The position numbers and the translations under genes were made by a program. From an uncultured Prevotella sp. (lineage in GTDB: Bacteria; Bacteroidota; Bacteroidia; Bacteroidales; Bacteroidaceae): 48,812 nt of DNA. Where the stretch lies: positions 1 to 48,812 of the forward strand of contig CAKZVT010000028.1 of NCBI GenBank assembly GCA_937922435.1. The letters are read 5' to 3'. Shown in pieces: positions 30,288 to 39,196 of this stretch (positions are counted from its first letter, which is position 1; each line of letters begins with the position of its first letter). Below the pieces are notes generated by a model, which saw only the letters and a program-made list of their open reading frames with translations, did not search any database and was not told the DNA's origin.

Positions 30288-32255
30288 CTACTTCTTTGTG
30301 AACTTCTTGATTGCGCTGTAAGCGTCGTAAAGTCCAAGCTCGCCGGCCTTGCTAAGGTCGGCAATGCCAACGTCAGCCTTGCCCATATTGATGTTGGCTA
30401 TACCGCGGTTATAATACGCCTCGGCAAGCTTCGGGTCGAGTTTTACGGCCATACTGTAATCGGCAACCGCCTTGGCGTAGTCCTTGCCGGAAGCATAGAG
30501 ATTGCCACGGTCGAAATACAGATAGGCATTGTCTGGACTTAGCTGTATGGCCTTGTCGAGGTCGGAAATGGCACCGGCCGTCTTAAGCCGCACGTCTTCG
30601 CCGCGTGAAGCGTCGTACTCGTTCATGCGGGCCTGGCAAACGGCACGTTGCCAGTAGGCCAAAGACGACGTGCTGTCTGTCTGTATGTAAGCTGTAAGGT
30701 CGCTTATGGCGTCGGCATAATTCTGCACCACGCTGTTTGCCACGGCACGCTGGAGAATAAGCCCTTTGTCTTCCTGCAAGTTGTGCGACTCGGCAATACG
30801 GGCGGACAGCGTGTCGATGACGGCGAAAACGTCATTGCTTTCCGGTTCTGACAGTTGCTTTGCGCCGCATCTCACATAGAGCCTGCGCAACGGTTTTTCG
30901 CTGAAATTAAACTTCTCGACCTCATTGTCGAATGCTTGGTACGCCTTGACTGCATTGTCATAAGGACTGAACGACAACAGGAACATTGGCTGGAACACAA
31001 CTTCGATTTTGCGGTTTTGCACGCGTCCACGATAAACGGTCGAATATTCGTGCTGCACGGTGTTCTCATCTTCCACGACAAGCTGGTTGTATTTGTCGAA
31101 GTCTATCTCGCTCTTCTTGCGCACTTCTTCCTTCTTACGCTTGCTCCATCGTTGCTGACGGCCATAATGCTTGTCCATCTGCGCCTTGAATATACGGAAC
31201 TCGTCAAGCTCCGCCTTTGATGTCATGCCGACCTTGCGGTAGCAACGCGCACGGTTGCTCAACCCCGCCCAAAAGTTGGGATACTGGTCAATGAGCTTTG
31301 TATAATCACGGATTGCGCCGTAAATGTCACCCGTCCGTTCAAGAAGTATTGCACGGTTGTATATGGCCATGACGTTGTCAGGCTCAAGGTTGATGATGTA
31401 ATTGAAATCTTCGATTGCCCTGTTGTCGTCGCCCACCTGGACGCGCAGCTGCCCACGGTTGTAATGGGCGAGGAAGTTGTGTGGGTCAATCTCAATTGCC
31501 TTGTCATAATCGGCAAGCGCACCGTTGAGATTGTTAATATTATAGCGAGCCAAGGCACGGTTGACGTAATTCCCGGCAGTGTTGGGTTTCAAATGGATAG
31601 CCTTGGAAAGCTGGGCATCAGCGTCTTTCCATTTACGCTGCGACAGGCTTATCATAGCACGGAACGCCCACGCGTCGCCGTCATAAGGGTCAATCTCAAG
31701 GCTTTTGTCAAGGTATTTCGCACCCTCTACAGTGTCTTTCTGCTGCATGCAGACCTCGGCTTTCAGAGTAAACGCCTTGGCGTAGGTCTTCCACATGCCC
31801 ATCATCGAGTCCAAATCCACATTTGCCGCATCGTAATCTTTCTTTTCCATCTTGCACAGCACGCGGTTGAACCACAGGTTCTTGTCATACGGATTGAACT
31901 CGATGGTCTTGTCGTAGTCGGCGATGGCCTCGTCATACTTCTGCTGCTTGATGCGGCACAAACCGCGAAGTTCGAACAAATTGGGAACATACGGGTTAAG
32001 CCTTATAGCCTCGGAGCAGTCTTTCTCCGCACCTACATAGTCGTCAAGGTAGAACTTTGCGACGGCACGCAGAAACCATGGCTCATAAAGATAAGGCTTG
32101 ACCATGATGACTTGGTTGAAATACTGTATTGAAAGGACATAATCCTCATAATAAAGCGCACTGCGACCCACGTCTATAAGCCTGTCGGTACGGAATTGGG
32201 CCGACACACTCAATGACGCGAGCAAAAGCAACAAAGACAATAAAAACTTGCGCAT
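30288..32255 (-). CDS. Exported tetratricopeptide-repeat protein
   Basis: Protein of 655 aa with a signal peptide (MRKFLLSLLLLLASLSVSAQ). At least ten TPR units follow, dense over about 25-370 (for example AIADYDKTIEFNPYDKNLWF) and again at 540-640. A basic region (RQQRWSKRKKEEVRKK) lies between the two arrays. It is probably a periplasmic or outer-membrane scaffold. The start at 32255 is set by the signal peptide; the frame upstream to 32477 crosses a terminator and def. No catalytic motif. Confidence 0.82.
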   Translation of the reverse strand: MRKFLLSLLLLLASLSVSAQFRTDRLIDVGRSALYYEDYVLSIQYFNQVIMVKPYLYEPWFLRAVAKFYLDDYVGAEKDCSEAIRLNPYVPNLFELRGLCRIKQQKYDEAIADYDKTIEFNPYDKNLWFNRVLCKMEKKDYDAANVDLDSMMGMWKTYAKAFTLKAEVCMQQKDTVEGAKYLDKSLEIDPYDGDAWAFRAMISLSQRKWKDADAQLSKAIHLKPNTAGNYVNRALARYNINNLNGALADYDKAIEIDPHNFLAHYNRGQLRVQVGDDNRAIEDFNYIINLEPDNVMAIYNRAILLERTGDIYGAIRDYTKLIDQYPNFWAGLSNRARCYRKVGMTSKAELDEFRIFKAQMDKHYGRQQRWSKRKKEEVRKKSEIDFDKYNQLVVEDENTVQHEYSTVYRGRVQNRKIEVVFQPMFLLSFSPYDNAVKAYQAFDNEVEKFNFSEKPLRRLYVRCGAKQLSEPESNDVFAVIDTLSARIAESHNLQEDKGLILQRAVANSVVQNYADAISDLTAYIQTDSTSSLAYWQRAVCQARMNEYDASRGEDVRLKTAGAISDLDKAIQLSPDNAYLYFDRGNLYASGKDYAKAVADYSMAVKLDPKLAEAYYNRGIANINMGKADVGIADLSKAGELGLYDAYSAIKKFTKK

Positions 32256-32278
32256 ATAATGAAAGAATGTCCTGAAAC

Positions 32279-32323
32279 ACAGATAAAAAACACGCGCCGA
32301 AGCCTGCACAGGCTCGACGCGGA
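32279..32323 (-). terminator. Probable terminator after def
   Basis: An imperfect stem (GCGCCGAAGCC at 32295 onward with GGCTCGACGC) is followed on the minus strand by TGTTTTTTATC. It would end the SPOR-ruvX-def transcript before the TPR gene. Confidence 0.6.
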
Positions 32324-32337
32324 AAAGCCTAACAGGG

Positions 32338-32898
32338 CTATTTACGGGCAATCTTGGTACGATAACTGCAATTGAAACGGCCTTGGAGTATCGCCTTGAG
32401 CTTGTTCTTGATAAGCTGGCGGCGAAGCGGAGACACGCGGTCAATGAAGAGTTTTGCGTCAAGATGGTCGAACTCATGTTGCATCACACGCGCCAAATAA
32501 CCTTCAACCCACTCGTCGTGCTCTGTAAAGTCCTCGTCCATGTACTTAACACGGATACGCGTTGGACGCTTCACGCTTTCGTGTACGCCCGGCACGGACA
32601 GACAGCCCTCTTCGGAAGAGTCGACCTTGGTGTCGTCGTACTCAAGGATGTGCGGATTGATATATGCCTTGCGGAAGCCTTTATATTCAGGCAAATCTTC
32701 AGAAAGCACATCAAGGTCGATTACCGCAAGACGTATGTCAAGACCTATCTGTGGAGCAGCCAAGCCAACACCATCTGAAGCGGTAAGCGTCTCAAACATG
32801 TTTTCAATGAGTTCTTTCAGGCCAGGATAACTGCCGTCTATATCTTGCGAAACCTTGCGCAACACCGGCTGGCCATAAATATAAATAGGTAAAATCAT
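32338..32898 (-). CDS. def: Peptide deformylase
   Basis: Removes the formyl group from nascent proteins, 186 aa. Motif 1 GVGLAAPQIG (43-52), motif 2 EGCLS (97-101, metal ligand C99) and motif 3 HEFDH (141-145; H141, E142, H145) are all present. Its ATG overlaps the ruvX stop by 4 bp, so the two are translationally coupled. Confidence 0.95.
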   Translation of the reverse strand: MILPIYIYGQPVLRKVSQDIDGSYPGLKELIENMFETLTASDGVGLAAPQIGLDIRLAVIDLDVLSEDLPEYKGFRKAYINPHILEYDDTKVDSSEEGCLSVPGVHESVKRPTRIRVKYMDEDFTEHDEWVEGYLARVMQHEFDHLDAKLFIDRVSPLRRQLIKNKLKAILQGRFNCSYRTKIARK

Positions 32899-33317
32899 CG
32901 TTTTCTTCTTGCAGACTCTAAATAACTTTGCAATATTATCGTTGCACTCACTTCGTCGACAAGCGCCTTGTCTTGTCTTTTCTTCTTATGCAGACCACCA
33001 TCAATCATGGCCCTATGAGCCAAAACCGAAGTGAAACGCTCGTCATAAAACTCTATGGGGATGTCAGGAAATGCATTACGCCAACGGTTTACAAACTGCA
33101 CAACACGCGCCATATTCTCACTCGGACTGCCATCCGCCTGCTTAGGCTCGCCTATGACTACACGCTCAACCTGCTCCTTGCCTACATAGTCGCGCAAAAA
33201 ATCAAAAAGCGCAGACGTAGAAACCGTCACCAACCCACCTGCGATAATCTGCAAGGGGTCAGTGACAGCTATGCCTGTACGCTTCTTGCCGTAGTCAATC
33301 GACAATATACGCGCCAC
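32895..33317 (-). CDS. ruvX: RuvX/YqgF RNase H-fold nuclease
   Basis: Putative Holliday junction resolvase, also linked to 16S pre-rRNA processing in other bacteria, 140 aa. It has the RNase H-like sites LSIDYGKKRTGIAVTDP, GEPKQADGSPSE, YDERFTS and DEVSATIILQSYL. A GTG start at 33317 (VARILSIDYG) is chosen because it gives the usual family length and lies 4 bp after the SPOR gene stop; the ATG at 33365 would overlap that gene. Confidence 0.9.
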   Translation of the reverse strand: MARILSIDYGKKRTGIAVTDPLQIIAGGLVTVSTSALFDFLRDYVGKEQVERVVIGEPKQADGSPSENMARVVQFVNRWRNAFPDIPIEFYDERFTSVLAHRAMIDGGLHKKKRQDKALVDEVSATIILQSYLESARRKR

Positions 33318-33321
33318 GTAT

Positions 33322-33819
33322 TTACTTTTGGTTATACAACAACCATGCGTCAGGATACTGCGCACGAAGCTCGTTACGGCTGTTTACTGCATCAGCCTTA
33401 GTGTCATACGTAGCCGCTACGACACGATACATCTGGTTGGAAGGATTATATGCGACCTGCGCATCATATCCCTGGCTCTTCAATGTGCCCTGCAAGCCTT
33501 CTGCATTTGCCTGCATTGAGAATGAGCCGACAATCACACTAAAGCTCTTAAGCCCGGCACCGTTGACAACCGAAAGAGTCTCCTGCCTTACGGGAACATT
33601 GTCCGCATTGTCAACCACAACAGTCTCACTCGCCGGCTTTTCAACAACCGGAGCAACTACAGCAATTTCCTCACTGCCTTGGCTTTGCTCCGTAGCACGA
33701 TTCTCCTCCTGAGCCTTCGCCTTCTCGTACATCTTACGGTAAGCACTTTCCGACGACTTACAGCCAGTAAACGCCAAAGCTACACACAAGCTGGCGCACA
33801 TCACCATGTATTTCTTCAT
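33322..33819 (-). CDS. SPOR-domain lipoprotein
   Basis: Protein of 165 aa. A lipoprotein signal peptide (FTGC, C20), a charged and proline-containing linker (about 25-90) and a C-terminal SPOR domain (about 92-160; KSFSVIVGSFSMQANAEGL, YRVVAATYDTKADAV). SPOR domains bind denuded glycan strands at division sites, so it should sit in the outer membrane facing peptidoglycan. First gene of the SPOR-ruvX-def cluster. A weak -7-like box (TAATTTCG) is at 33872-33879. Confidence 0.88.
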   Translation of the reverse strand: MKKYMVMCASLCVALAFTGCKSSESAYRKMYEKAKAQEENRATEQSQGSEEIAVVAPVVEKPASETVVVDNADNVPVRQETLSVVNGAGLKSFSVIVGSFSMQANAEGLQGTLKSQGYDAQVAYNPSNQMYRVVAATYDTKADAVNSRNELRAQYPDAWLLYNQK

Positions 33820-33971
33820 AATTTCCCTTGTTATTGTTTAGAAACCAAACTTATTTTCAACATTTATCGTGCGAAATTACACAAAAACAAGCAAAACCGC
33901 CGAAAAACCGCACATAAAGTTTGTTAAATCAAGGAAATACATTGTTTTTAACAAAAAAGTCAGACAAAAAC

Positions 33972-34002
33972 ATTGACATTTGAGAAATTATCACTATTTT
34001 TG
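33972..34002 (+). promoter_or_regulatory. Promoter of the YtxH operon
   Basis: ATTG (33972-33975), 19 bp, then TATTTTTG (33995-34002). Start near 34009, leader about 71 nt. Confidence 0.6.
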
Positions 34003-34079
34003 CTATCAGTAAACCTCTTTACAGACAAGAGGGCATTGAATTGAACATAACTTATTTGTATAACAAAAAGGCATTAATT

Positions 34080-34298
34080 ATGAAAGCATTAGGTTACATT
34101 GGCGCATTCTTAGGAGGCGCAATCGCAGGAGCAGCCTTAGGATTGCTTCTTGCTCCCGAAAAAGGAAAAGACACACGCGTAAAAATAACTGACGCAATCG
34201 ACGACTTCTGCCAGAAGCACAATATCAAATTAAGCAGAAAGGAAATGAACGATTTGGCAGAAGACATTACAGATGCAACCGAGACGGAAAAAGCCTAA
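34080..34298 (+). CDS. YtxH-like small protein
   Basis: Protein of 72 aa. A glycine- and alanine-rich hydrophobic N-terminus (GAFLGGAIAGAALGLLLAPE) followed by KGKDTR is the YtxH signature; a charged tail follows. The family is small, membrane-associated and stress-linked in other bacteria. The ATG at 34080 is preferred over 34041, which would add residues before the membrane segment. First gene of a three-gene operon. Confidence 0.8.
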   Translation: MKALGYIGAFLGGAIAGAALGLLLAPEKGKDTRVKITDAIDDFCQKHNIKLSRKEMNDLAEDITDATETEKA

Positions 34299-34312
34299 AT
34301 CTCTTTTCGCAC

Positions 34313-34660
34313 ATGTTTTCAAGCGACAAAAACATTGAAACTATCGGCCAGCTGATACAGCTGGTAAAACACAGTATCGGGCTTCAGGGTGAATACCTGA
34401 AGCTCGATATTATGGAAAAAACCGTAAGGATTATCACAGCCTTACTGCTTTTTGCCATTCTAACACTGATTGTCATTGCAATCTTATTTTTCCTTTCAAT
34501 GTCGGCAGCAATTGCCATGGGACAGGCCATCGGATATCCGGCATCATTCGGCATCATAGCCGCATTCTACATTGTAATTTTCATTTTGTTCCTCACCTTC
34601 AGAAAAAGCTGGATTGAGAGACCGTTAATCAGATTTATAACCAGCCTGTTAATGGAATAA
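34313..34660 (+). CDS. Phage-holin-superfamily (DUF1469-like) membrane protein
   Basis: Protein of 115 aa with two transmembrane helices (about 39-63 and 76-98) separated by a short loop (AAIAMGQAIGYPAS), as in the holin superfamily III/DUF1469 group. The N-terminal 35 residues form an amphipathic helix. These proteins are chromosomal in Bacteroidales and commonly sit beside YtxH genes; no lysis function is implied. Confidence 0.78.
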   Translation: MFSSDKNIETIGQLIQLVKHSIGLQGEYLKLDIMEKTVRIITALLLFAILTLIVIAILFFLSMSAAIAMGQAIGYPASFGIIAAFYIVIFILFLTFRKSWIERPLIRFITSLLME

Positions 34661-34676
34661 CCGTTCGATAAGGATT

Positions 34677-34913
34677 ATGAGAAAAACAGAGACATACAAC
34701 ACATTACATGAGATAAGGTTGCGCAAAGAAACAATCTTGGCCGAAATCAGAATGGACAATCAGCAGATGAACATTCTATGGAAAGACTTGTTCCACAAAC
34801 CAGAGCAAAAGAAAAAAGGGCTTACACTATCATCAATCATGACAATGGGAACCGGTGTGGCCGACGGTTTTCTACTTATATGGAAACTATATCGGAAATT
34901 AAAGAAGAAATAA
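34677..34913 (+). CDS. Small conserved-type protein, unknown function
   Basis: Protein of 78 aa. Charged helical N-terminus (about 1-45), then a short hydrophobic segment (IMTMGTGVADGFLLIWKLY) and a lysine-rich end. It starts 16 bp after the holin-like gene and has the same orientation, which supports it as a real gene of the operon. No function can be read from it. Confidence 0.7.
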   Translation: MRKTETYNTLHEIRLRKETILAEIRMDNQQMNILWKDLFHKPEQKKKGLTLSSIMTMGTGVADGFLLIWKLYRKLKKK

Positions 34914-34960
34914 TACAATTTCGCGCTCAAAAAAAATCACAAGACACAACCATTATAAAC

Positions 34961-35021
34961 GAAAAAAGGAGTACCGCTGTACTCCAACCTTGTTAACCTT
35001 AAATCTAATACTATGAAAAAC
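34961..35021 (-). ncRNA. Candidate small RNA 1 (about 61 nt)
   Basis: On the minus strand a complete promoter (35028-35059) is followed, 40 bp on, by a terminator stem GGAGTAC (34979-34985 with 34968-34974, loop AGCG) and a run of six T. The RNA would run from about 35021 to 34962. No start codon with a useful frame lies in it. The part before the stem includes CATAGTATTAGATTTAAGGT. It lies between the YtxH operon and a convergent gene, so it is not the leader of either. Confidence 0.6.
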
Positions 35022-35027
35022 ACGGTG

Positions 35028-35059
35028 CAAAGGTACTGGTTTTTCAACAACCATCCAAA
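35028..35059 (-). promoter_or_regulatory. Promoter of candidate small RNA 1
   Basis: On the minus strand TTTG (35056-35059), 20 bp, then TACCTTTG (35028-35035). Both elements are perfect. The next annotated gene downstream on this strand is more than 1 kb away and a terminator comes first. Confidence 0.7.
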
Positions 35060-35131
35060 TATTTGCACTGGTCTTACTTGTTATTTATCATTCATTAACT
35101 TAAAATAGACACTATTTTACATCTATTAAGA

Positions 35132-35893
35132 CTAAAAGTCGATTATTTGTCCATCATAGGCAAGTTTAATATCTTCGGGTAGCATGCTATTAACTTCATC
35201 ATGCAAGCCTATGTCGTGCCCCATATGTGTAAAAAAAGTATGTTCTGCACCTACCTTGCGTGCGAAAGCGACAGCCTGCCCTACCGTAAGATGTGAATGA
35301 TGTTCGGGAGCGAAACGCAGAGCATTGACAACCAAGACCTTAACTCCTTTGAAGAAAGCCAGCTCACTATCGTCAATGGTTTTCATGTCGGTTATATACA
35401 TCAAGTCGCCCAATCGATATCCAAGTATCGGGAGTTTGTCGTGCATGACCTGAATTGGCACGACATCAACACTTCCTATACGCAAGTGCTGATGCGGCAT
35501 AACCACATTAAGCCTTATCTTAGGCACTCCTGGATATTTATGTTCACCGAAACAATATGGAATCGAATGGCGCAACCTTTCTGCTGTTTTGCCATCAGAA
35601 TACAAATCGACACAGCCAAACGCACAAAACGGGCGCAAGTCGTCAATTCCTCCTACATGGTCATAATGCACATGGGTCAGCAGTACTGCATCGAGCTTGC
35701 CAAACTCAACGCCTAGCATCTGCTGCCTGAAATCGGGTCCGCAGTCTATCAGTATTCTCGTACCACCAGACTCTACAAGGGCTGAAGCACGCAGTCTCTT
35801 ATCATGCACATCAGTACTTGAACACACCTTACAGGTACATCCTATCGTTGGAACTCCTACAGATGTGCCAGTACCAAGAAAAGTAAGCCTCAT
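35132..35893 (-). CDS. PhnP-like metallo-beta-lactamase-fold phosphodiesterase
   Basis: Cytoplasmic metallo-hydrolase of 253 aa. Metal ligands are in HVHYDH (H74, H76, D78, H79), with later HD and HMGHD motifs; GCTCKVC (18-24) is the extra zinc site of the PhnP group. PhnP cleaves cyclic ribose phosphates, but Bacteroidales members lack the phn operon, so the substrate here is unknown. The start at 35893 (MRLTFLGTGTS) is 2 bp after the murB stop; longer frames overlap murB. Confidence 0.85.
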   Translation of the reverse strand: MRLTFLGTGTSVGVPTIGCTCKVCSSTDVHDKRLRASALVESGGTRILIDCGPDFRQQMLGVEFGKLDAVLLTHVHYDHVGGIDDLRPFCAFGCVDLYSDGKTAERLRHSIPYCFGEHKYPGVPKIRLNVVMPHQHLRIGSVDVVPIQVMHDKLPILGYRLGDLMYITDMKTIDDSELAFFKGVKVLVVNALRFAPEHHSHLTVGQAVAFARKVGAEHTFFTHMGHDIGLHDEVNSMLPEDIKLAYDGQIIDF

Positions 35894-35895
35894 AG

Positions 35896-36909
35896 TCAAA
35901 TGATATTCACCTCGGGAGTTATCTCGATTCCAAATTTGGCCTTGACATCGTCTCTTACTGCATTGCAAAGCCTCAACACATCTTCCCCACTTGCACCACC
36001 ATGATTGACAAGAACCAAAGCCTGCCGCGGATGAACGCCCACATTGCCGAGCGACCGTCCTTTCCAGCCACACTGTTCAATCATCCATCCTGCCGGGATT
36101 TTCACGCGGCCTCCATCAGCATTATAATGCGGTATCTCTCCAAACCGCCACACCAGTTCTTCATACTTTTCCCGGCACACTATGGGGTTTGTAAAAAAGC
36201 TGCCGGCATTTCCTTCGACTGCCGGGTCTGGCAATTTTGCCTTTCGGATATCTATTATCACATTTCTCAACTGCGACACGGTCGGCGTACAAATGCCTTT
36301 CGCGTCAAGTTCCGCACGTATGTTCCCGTAATCCAAATGCGGCACGAACGTGTCAGACAGATTATAAGTAACATAAGTTATGACGTAACGGTTGTGCCAT
36401 TCTCCCTTGAACTTGCTCCATCTGTAAGAATATCCGCAATCTTCATTTGAGAACTCGCAAACCTCACCGTTTGACATATCCACAACCTCTACTTTATATA
36501 TCAAATCTTTCGCCTCAACGCCGTAAGCTCCAATGTTCTGCACCGCGCTTGCGCCCACTTCTCCAGGTATCAATGACAGGTTCTCCGCCCCGTACATACC
36601 GTTTTCAACGCAAAGCTTTACCACATCGTCCCAAACCTCTCCGCTTCCGCAACGCAAGAGAATGCTGCCGTCCATACGCATGGCATGACGCCCCTTAATT
36701 GCGGAATGTAGCACCGTACCGTCAAAGTCTTTTGTAAACAAGACGTTGCTGCCACCGCCCAAAATAAGCAAAGGGCCGTCGGCTTCGGTAAGAGACAACG
36801 CTATCCGCTGCAACTCTTCCACTGTGGAAAACTCAATATATCGGCGGCATTTCACGTCCATTCCGAACGTATTATGCCCTTTCAGGCTATAATCATGCAA
36901 GTCTTTCAT
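35896..36909 (-). CDS. murB: UDP-N-acetylenolpyruvoylglucosamine reductase
   Basis: Second committed step of peptidoglycan precursor synthesis, FAD- and NADPH-dependent, 337 aa. FAD-binding GGGSNVLF (51-58), catalytic-domain YSYRWSKFKG, the proton-donor serine in GNAGSFFTNP and a late LVNHGGASGEDV. The ATG at 36909 (MKDLHDYSLKGHNTFG) matches the family start; an ATG at 36939 would add ten residues and is possible. It lies in one run with the phosphodiesterase and DUF4348 genes. Confidence 0.94.
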   Translation of the reverse strand: MKDLHDYSLKGHNTFGMDVKCRRYIEFSTVEELQRIALSLTEADGPLLILGGGSNVLFTKDFDGTVLHSAIKGRHAMRMDGSILLRCGSGEVWDDVVKLCVENGMYGAENLSLIPGEVGASAVQNIGAYGVEAKDLIYKVEVVDMSNGEVCEFSNEDCGYSYRWSKFKGEWHNRYVITYVTYNLSDTFVPHLDYGNIRAELDAKGICTPTVSQLRNVIIDIRKAKLPDPAVEGNAGSFFTNPIVCREKYEELVWRFGEIPHYNADGGRVKIPAGWMIEQCGWKGRSLGNVGVHPRQALVLVNHGGASGEDVLRLCNAVRDDVKAKFGIEITPEVNII

Positions 36910-36955
36910 ACAAAACGAATTGACCTTCACTAAATCCACATATTACGGCAAGCCA

Positions 36956-37804
36956 TCACTCCGAAAGGCTGGTCAGCTTCCATTCTCCGTCCATACGCTT
37001 GAACGTAAGCCGCATTTCCATGCCGTTGGCTATGCCGCGCATCACGAATATCTTTTGGCTGCCTTCGGAGTACTTCTGCCCATACATTATATTATAAATG
37101 TTTCCAGAAGGCAGCTCCGGCGCAAAAGCCGGCCATGTCTCAGGGGCAATCTCGCCCGTCATAGTGCTGAAATCGTCGTCAGGGTCTGGCCCTGTAAATA
37201 CAACAGGATTGTTAAGGCTTTCCAACTGGAATTCCGGGTCGGTGGCAAAATGCTGATAAAACGCGAGAAACGAGGCGTTCGTGTTATGCACCATGTCGTT
37301 TGTACGTATCGAAGTCAGCATCCACCGTCCGCCTATCCTGTCAAACATGTATTTCTTTACCTTCTCCTCCACCAGGTTCACCTTCTCCACGACAACCTTG
37401 TTTATCGACGTATCCTTAACTACGTCCATCTGCTTTTCGCTGTCGAATATCAAGGTATAATATCCCTGCTCCATGAAGAAATACTCCATCGTCCATTGGC
37501 TTTTCTTCACATAAACGGTATTTTCGCCGTCGACAACCTTCAGCGGAAACTTTATCCTGGCATACTGCAACTTACTATTGGCGGCGAAATTGAAGATAAA
37601 GTCGTCAAAAAGCTCGTCGGCAGCCTTCGGCATCGGTTGCTCCGAGATTATTTCCTCCATAGTGTCGACTGCGGCAGTATCCACGGCCAGCACGGTGTCA
37701 ACGGCTGTCGTGTCAGCCGCTTCCGGCTTCTTGTCGGAACAGCCTGTCGTCCACATCATCATCGACAGGCACATTGCAAAGAGCAATAAAAAACCCTTCC
37801 TCAT
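36956..37804 (-). CDS. DUF4348 lipoprotein
   Basis: Protein of 282 aa. Lipoprotein signal peptide (WTTGC, C22 of MRKGFLLLF...). An acidic, threonine- and valine-rich linker (TTAVDTVLAVDTAAVDT) leads to a globular domain (about 65-282) that I recognise as DUF4348, a Bacteroidales family of unknown function. The start at 37804 is set by the lipoprotein signal; the frame continues to 37963 without meaning. It is divergent from pheS and 46 bp upstream of murB. Confidence 0.8.
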   Translation of the reverse strand: MRKGFLLLFAMCLSMMMWTTGCSDKKPEAADTTAVDTVLAVDTAAVDTMEEIISEQPMPKAADELFDDFIFNFAANSKLQYARIKFPLKVVDGENTVYVKKSQWTMEYFFMEQGYYTLIFDSEKQMDVVKDTSINKVVVEKVNLVEEKVKKYMFDRIGGRWMLTSIRTNDMVHNTNASFLAFYQHFATDPEFQLESLNNPVVFTGPDPDDDFSTMTGEIAPETWPAFAPELPSGNIYNIMYGQKYSEGSQKIFVMRGIANGMEMRLTFKRMDGEWKLTSLSE

Positions 37805-37952
37805 AATTCCATACCATTTCAGCGCATGCAAGCATTGGCGCAGCAACTCTTGCAGCCAACGCACGGCGGCATCCGCACAAATGGCAAAATGCCGCACAGC
37901 CGTGCCATTCCAACACTTTCCACGCGCCTGTAACAGGCTTTCAAAATTTGCG

Positions 37953-37960
37953 CAAAAGTA
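37953..37960 (-). promoter_or_regulatory. -7 box (TACTTTTG) of DUF4348-murB
   Basis: TACTTTTG on the minus strand; start near 37946 and leader about 140 nt. No -33 box at standard spacing. Confidence 0.45.
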
Positions 37961-38003
37961 CAACTTTATTTTGGTTTATGGCATATATTCAAGCTAAAAA
38001 TAT

Positions 38004-38011
38004 TACCTTTG
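38004..38011 (+). promoter_or_regulatory. -7 box (TACCTTTG) of pheS
   Basis: TACCTTTG, 37 bp before the pheS ATG. The nearest TTTG (37970-37973) is 30 bp upstream, too far for the usual layout. Confidence 0.5.
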
Positions 38012-38048
38012 CATCAATATTTTAATAAGCATCAAAATTATCTTCAAA

Positions 38049-39086
38049 ATGATACTCGACAAAATAGCGAAACTGCTTGAAGAAGTCAAAGGGCTTAACG
38101 CTTCAACGCCCGAAGAAATAGAAGCTTTAAGACTAAAATACCTTAGTAAAAAGGGCGAAATCAACACTCTTATGGCCGACTTCCGCAATGTTCCGGCGGA
38201 ACAGAAAAAGGAAGTCGGAATAAAAATCAACGAACTCAAGCAAACCGCACTTGAACGCATCAACTCGCTGCGCGAACAATGCGAGACAGGCGAAAGCCTT
38301 GGCGACGACATCGACCTTACGCGCACGCCTTATCCTGTCAAGTTCGGCACACGCCATCCGCTCACAATAGTCAAGAACGAAATAATAGACATCTTCTCGC
38401 GCATGGGCTTCACCCTCGCCGACGGGCCCGAAGTGGAGGACGACCTGCACGTATTTACTAAGATGAACTTCGCAGCCGACCATCCGGCACGCGACATGCA
38501 GGACACGTTCTTCGTGGAAACCAACCCCGACGACGTAACCAAAAACATAATCCTGCGCAGCCACACAAGTTCCGTACAGGCACGCGTCATGGAAACGACA
38601 CAGCCGCCAATCCGCGTCATCTGCCCTGGACGCGTTTACCGAAACGAGGCCATCACGGCGCGCGCGCACTGCTTCTTCCATCAAGTCGAAGGACTTTACA
38701 TCGACAAGAACGTGTCGTTCACCGACCTGAAGCAGGTTCTCCTGACGTTCGCACGCGAACTGTTCGGCGCCGACACTAAAATCCGCCTGCGCCCAAGCTA
38801 CTTCCCATTCACCGAGCCGAGCGCGGAAATGGACATATCGTGTCACATCTGCGGAGGCAAAGGCTGCGGTTTCTGCAAACACACGGGATGGGTGGAAATC
38901 CTCGGGTGCGGCATGGTCGACCCCAACGTGCTTGAGCTTTGCGGCATAGACAGCAAGGTTTACAGCGGTTACGCCTTCGGCCTCGGCGTCGAGCGCATCA
39001 CCAACCTGAAATACCAGGTGTCCGACCTGCGTCTGTTCTCCGAGAACGATGTGCGCTTCCTGCACGAGTTCGACGCGGCAAACTGA
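38049..39086 (+). CDS. pheS: Phenylalanyl-tRNA synthetase alpha chain
   Basis: Catalytic subunit of tRNA-Phe charging, 345 aa. N-terminal coiled coil (about 1-80), then class II motif 1 (EVEDDLHVFTKMNFAADHPA), motif 2 (FHQVEGLYIDKNVSF) and motif 3 (GYAFGLGVERI). Cysteine-rich CHICGGKGCGFCKHTGW (about 270-286) is typical of this group. The beta chain gene is not in the window. It is followed by a repeat hairpin and the MFS gene. Confidence 0.95.
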   Translation: MILDKIAKLLEEVKGLNASTPEEIEALRLKYLSKKGEINTLMADFRNVPAEQKKEVGIKINELKQTALERINSLREQCETGESLGDDIDLTRTPYPVKFGTRHPLTIVKNEIIDIFSRMGFTLADGPEVEDDLHVFTKMNFAADHPARDMQDTFFVETNPDDVTKNIILRSHTSSVQARVMETTQPPIRVICPGRVYRNEAITARAHCFFHQVEGLYIDKNVSFTDLKQVLLTFARELFGADTKIRLRPSYFPFTEPSAEMDISCHICGGKGCGFCKHTGWVEILGCGMVDPNVLELCGIDSKVYSGYAFGLGVERITNLKYQVSDLRLFSENDVRFLHEFDAAN

Positions 39087-39092
39087 TTTTAA

Positions 39093-39190
39093 AGGTGAGA
39101 AAGTGAGAAGGTGAGAAGGTGAAAAGATATACAGGTGATAATTTCTCACCTTCTCACCCTCTCACCTTCTCACCCTCTCACCTTCTCACC
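39093..39190. repeat. Inverted tandem-repeat hairpin, copy 4 (GGTGAGAA units)
   Basis: The left arm (39093-39126) is four GGTGAGAA-type 8-mers; the right arm (39144-39190) is six complementary TTCTCACC/CTCTCACC 8-mers. The arm lengths differ, as expected if unit number changes by slippage. It ends 6 bp before the MFS start codon. Confidence 0.8.
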
Positions 39191-39196
39191 TCCACC

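Noticed and set aside
34313..34660. Holin of a prophage
   Set aside because: No other phage genes nearby; the YtxH-holin-like operon is a chromosomal Bacteroidales arrangement.
35013..35108. A 31-codon plus-strand frame beginning MKNTVQRYWFFNN
   Set aside because: It follows a hairpin, has no plus-strand promoter, and the opposite strand carries a full promoter plus terminator. The small RNA explains the structure better.
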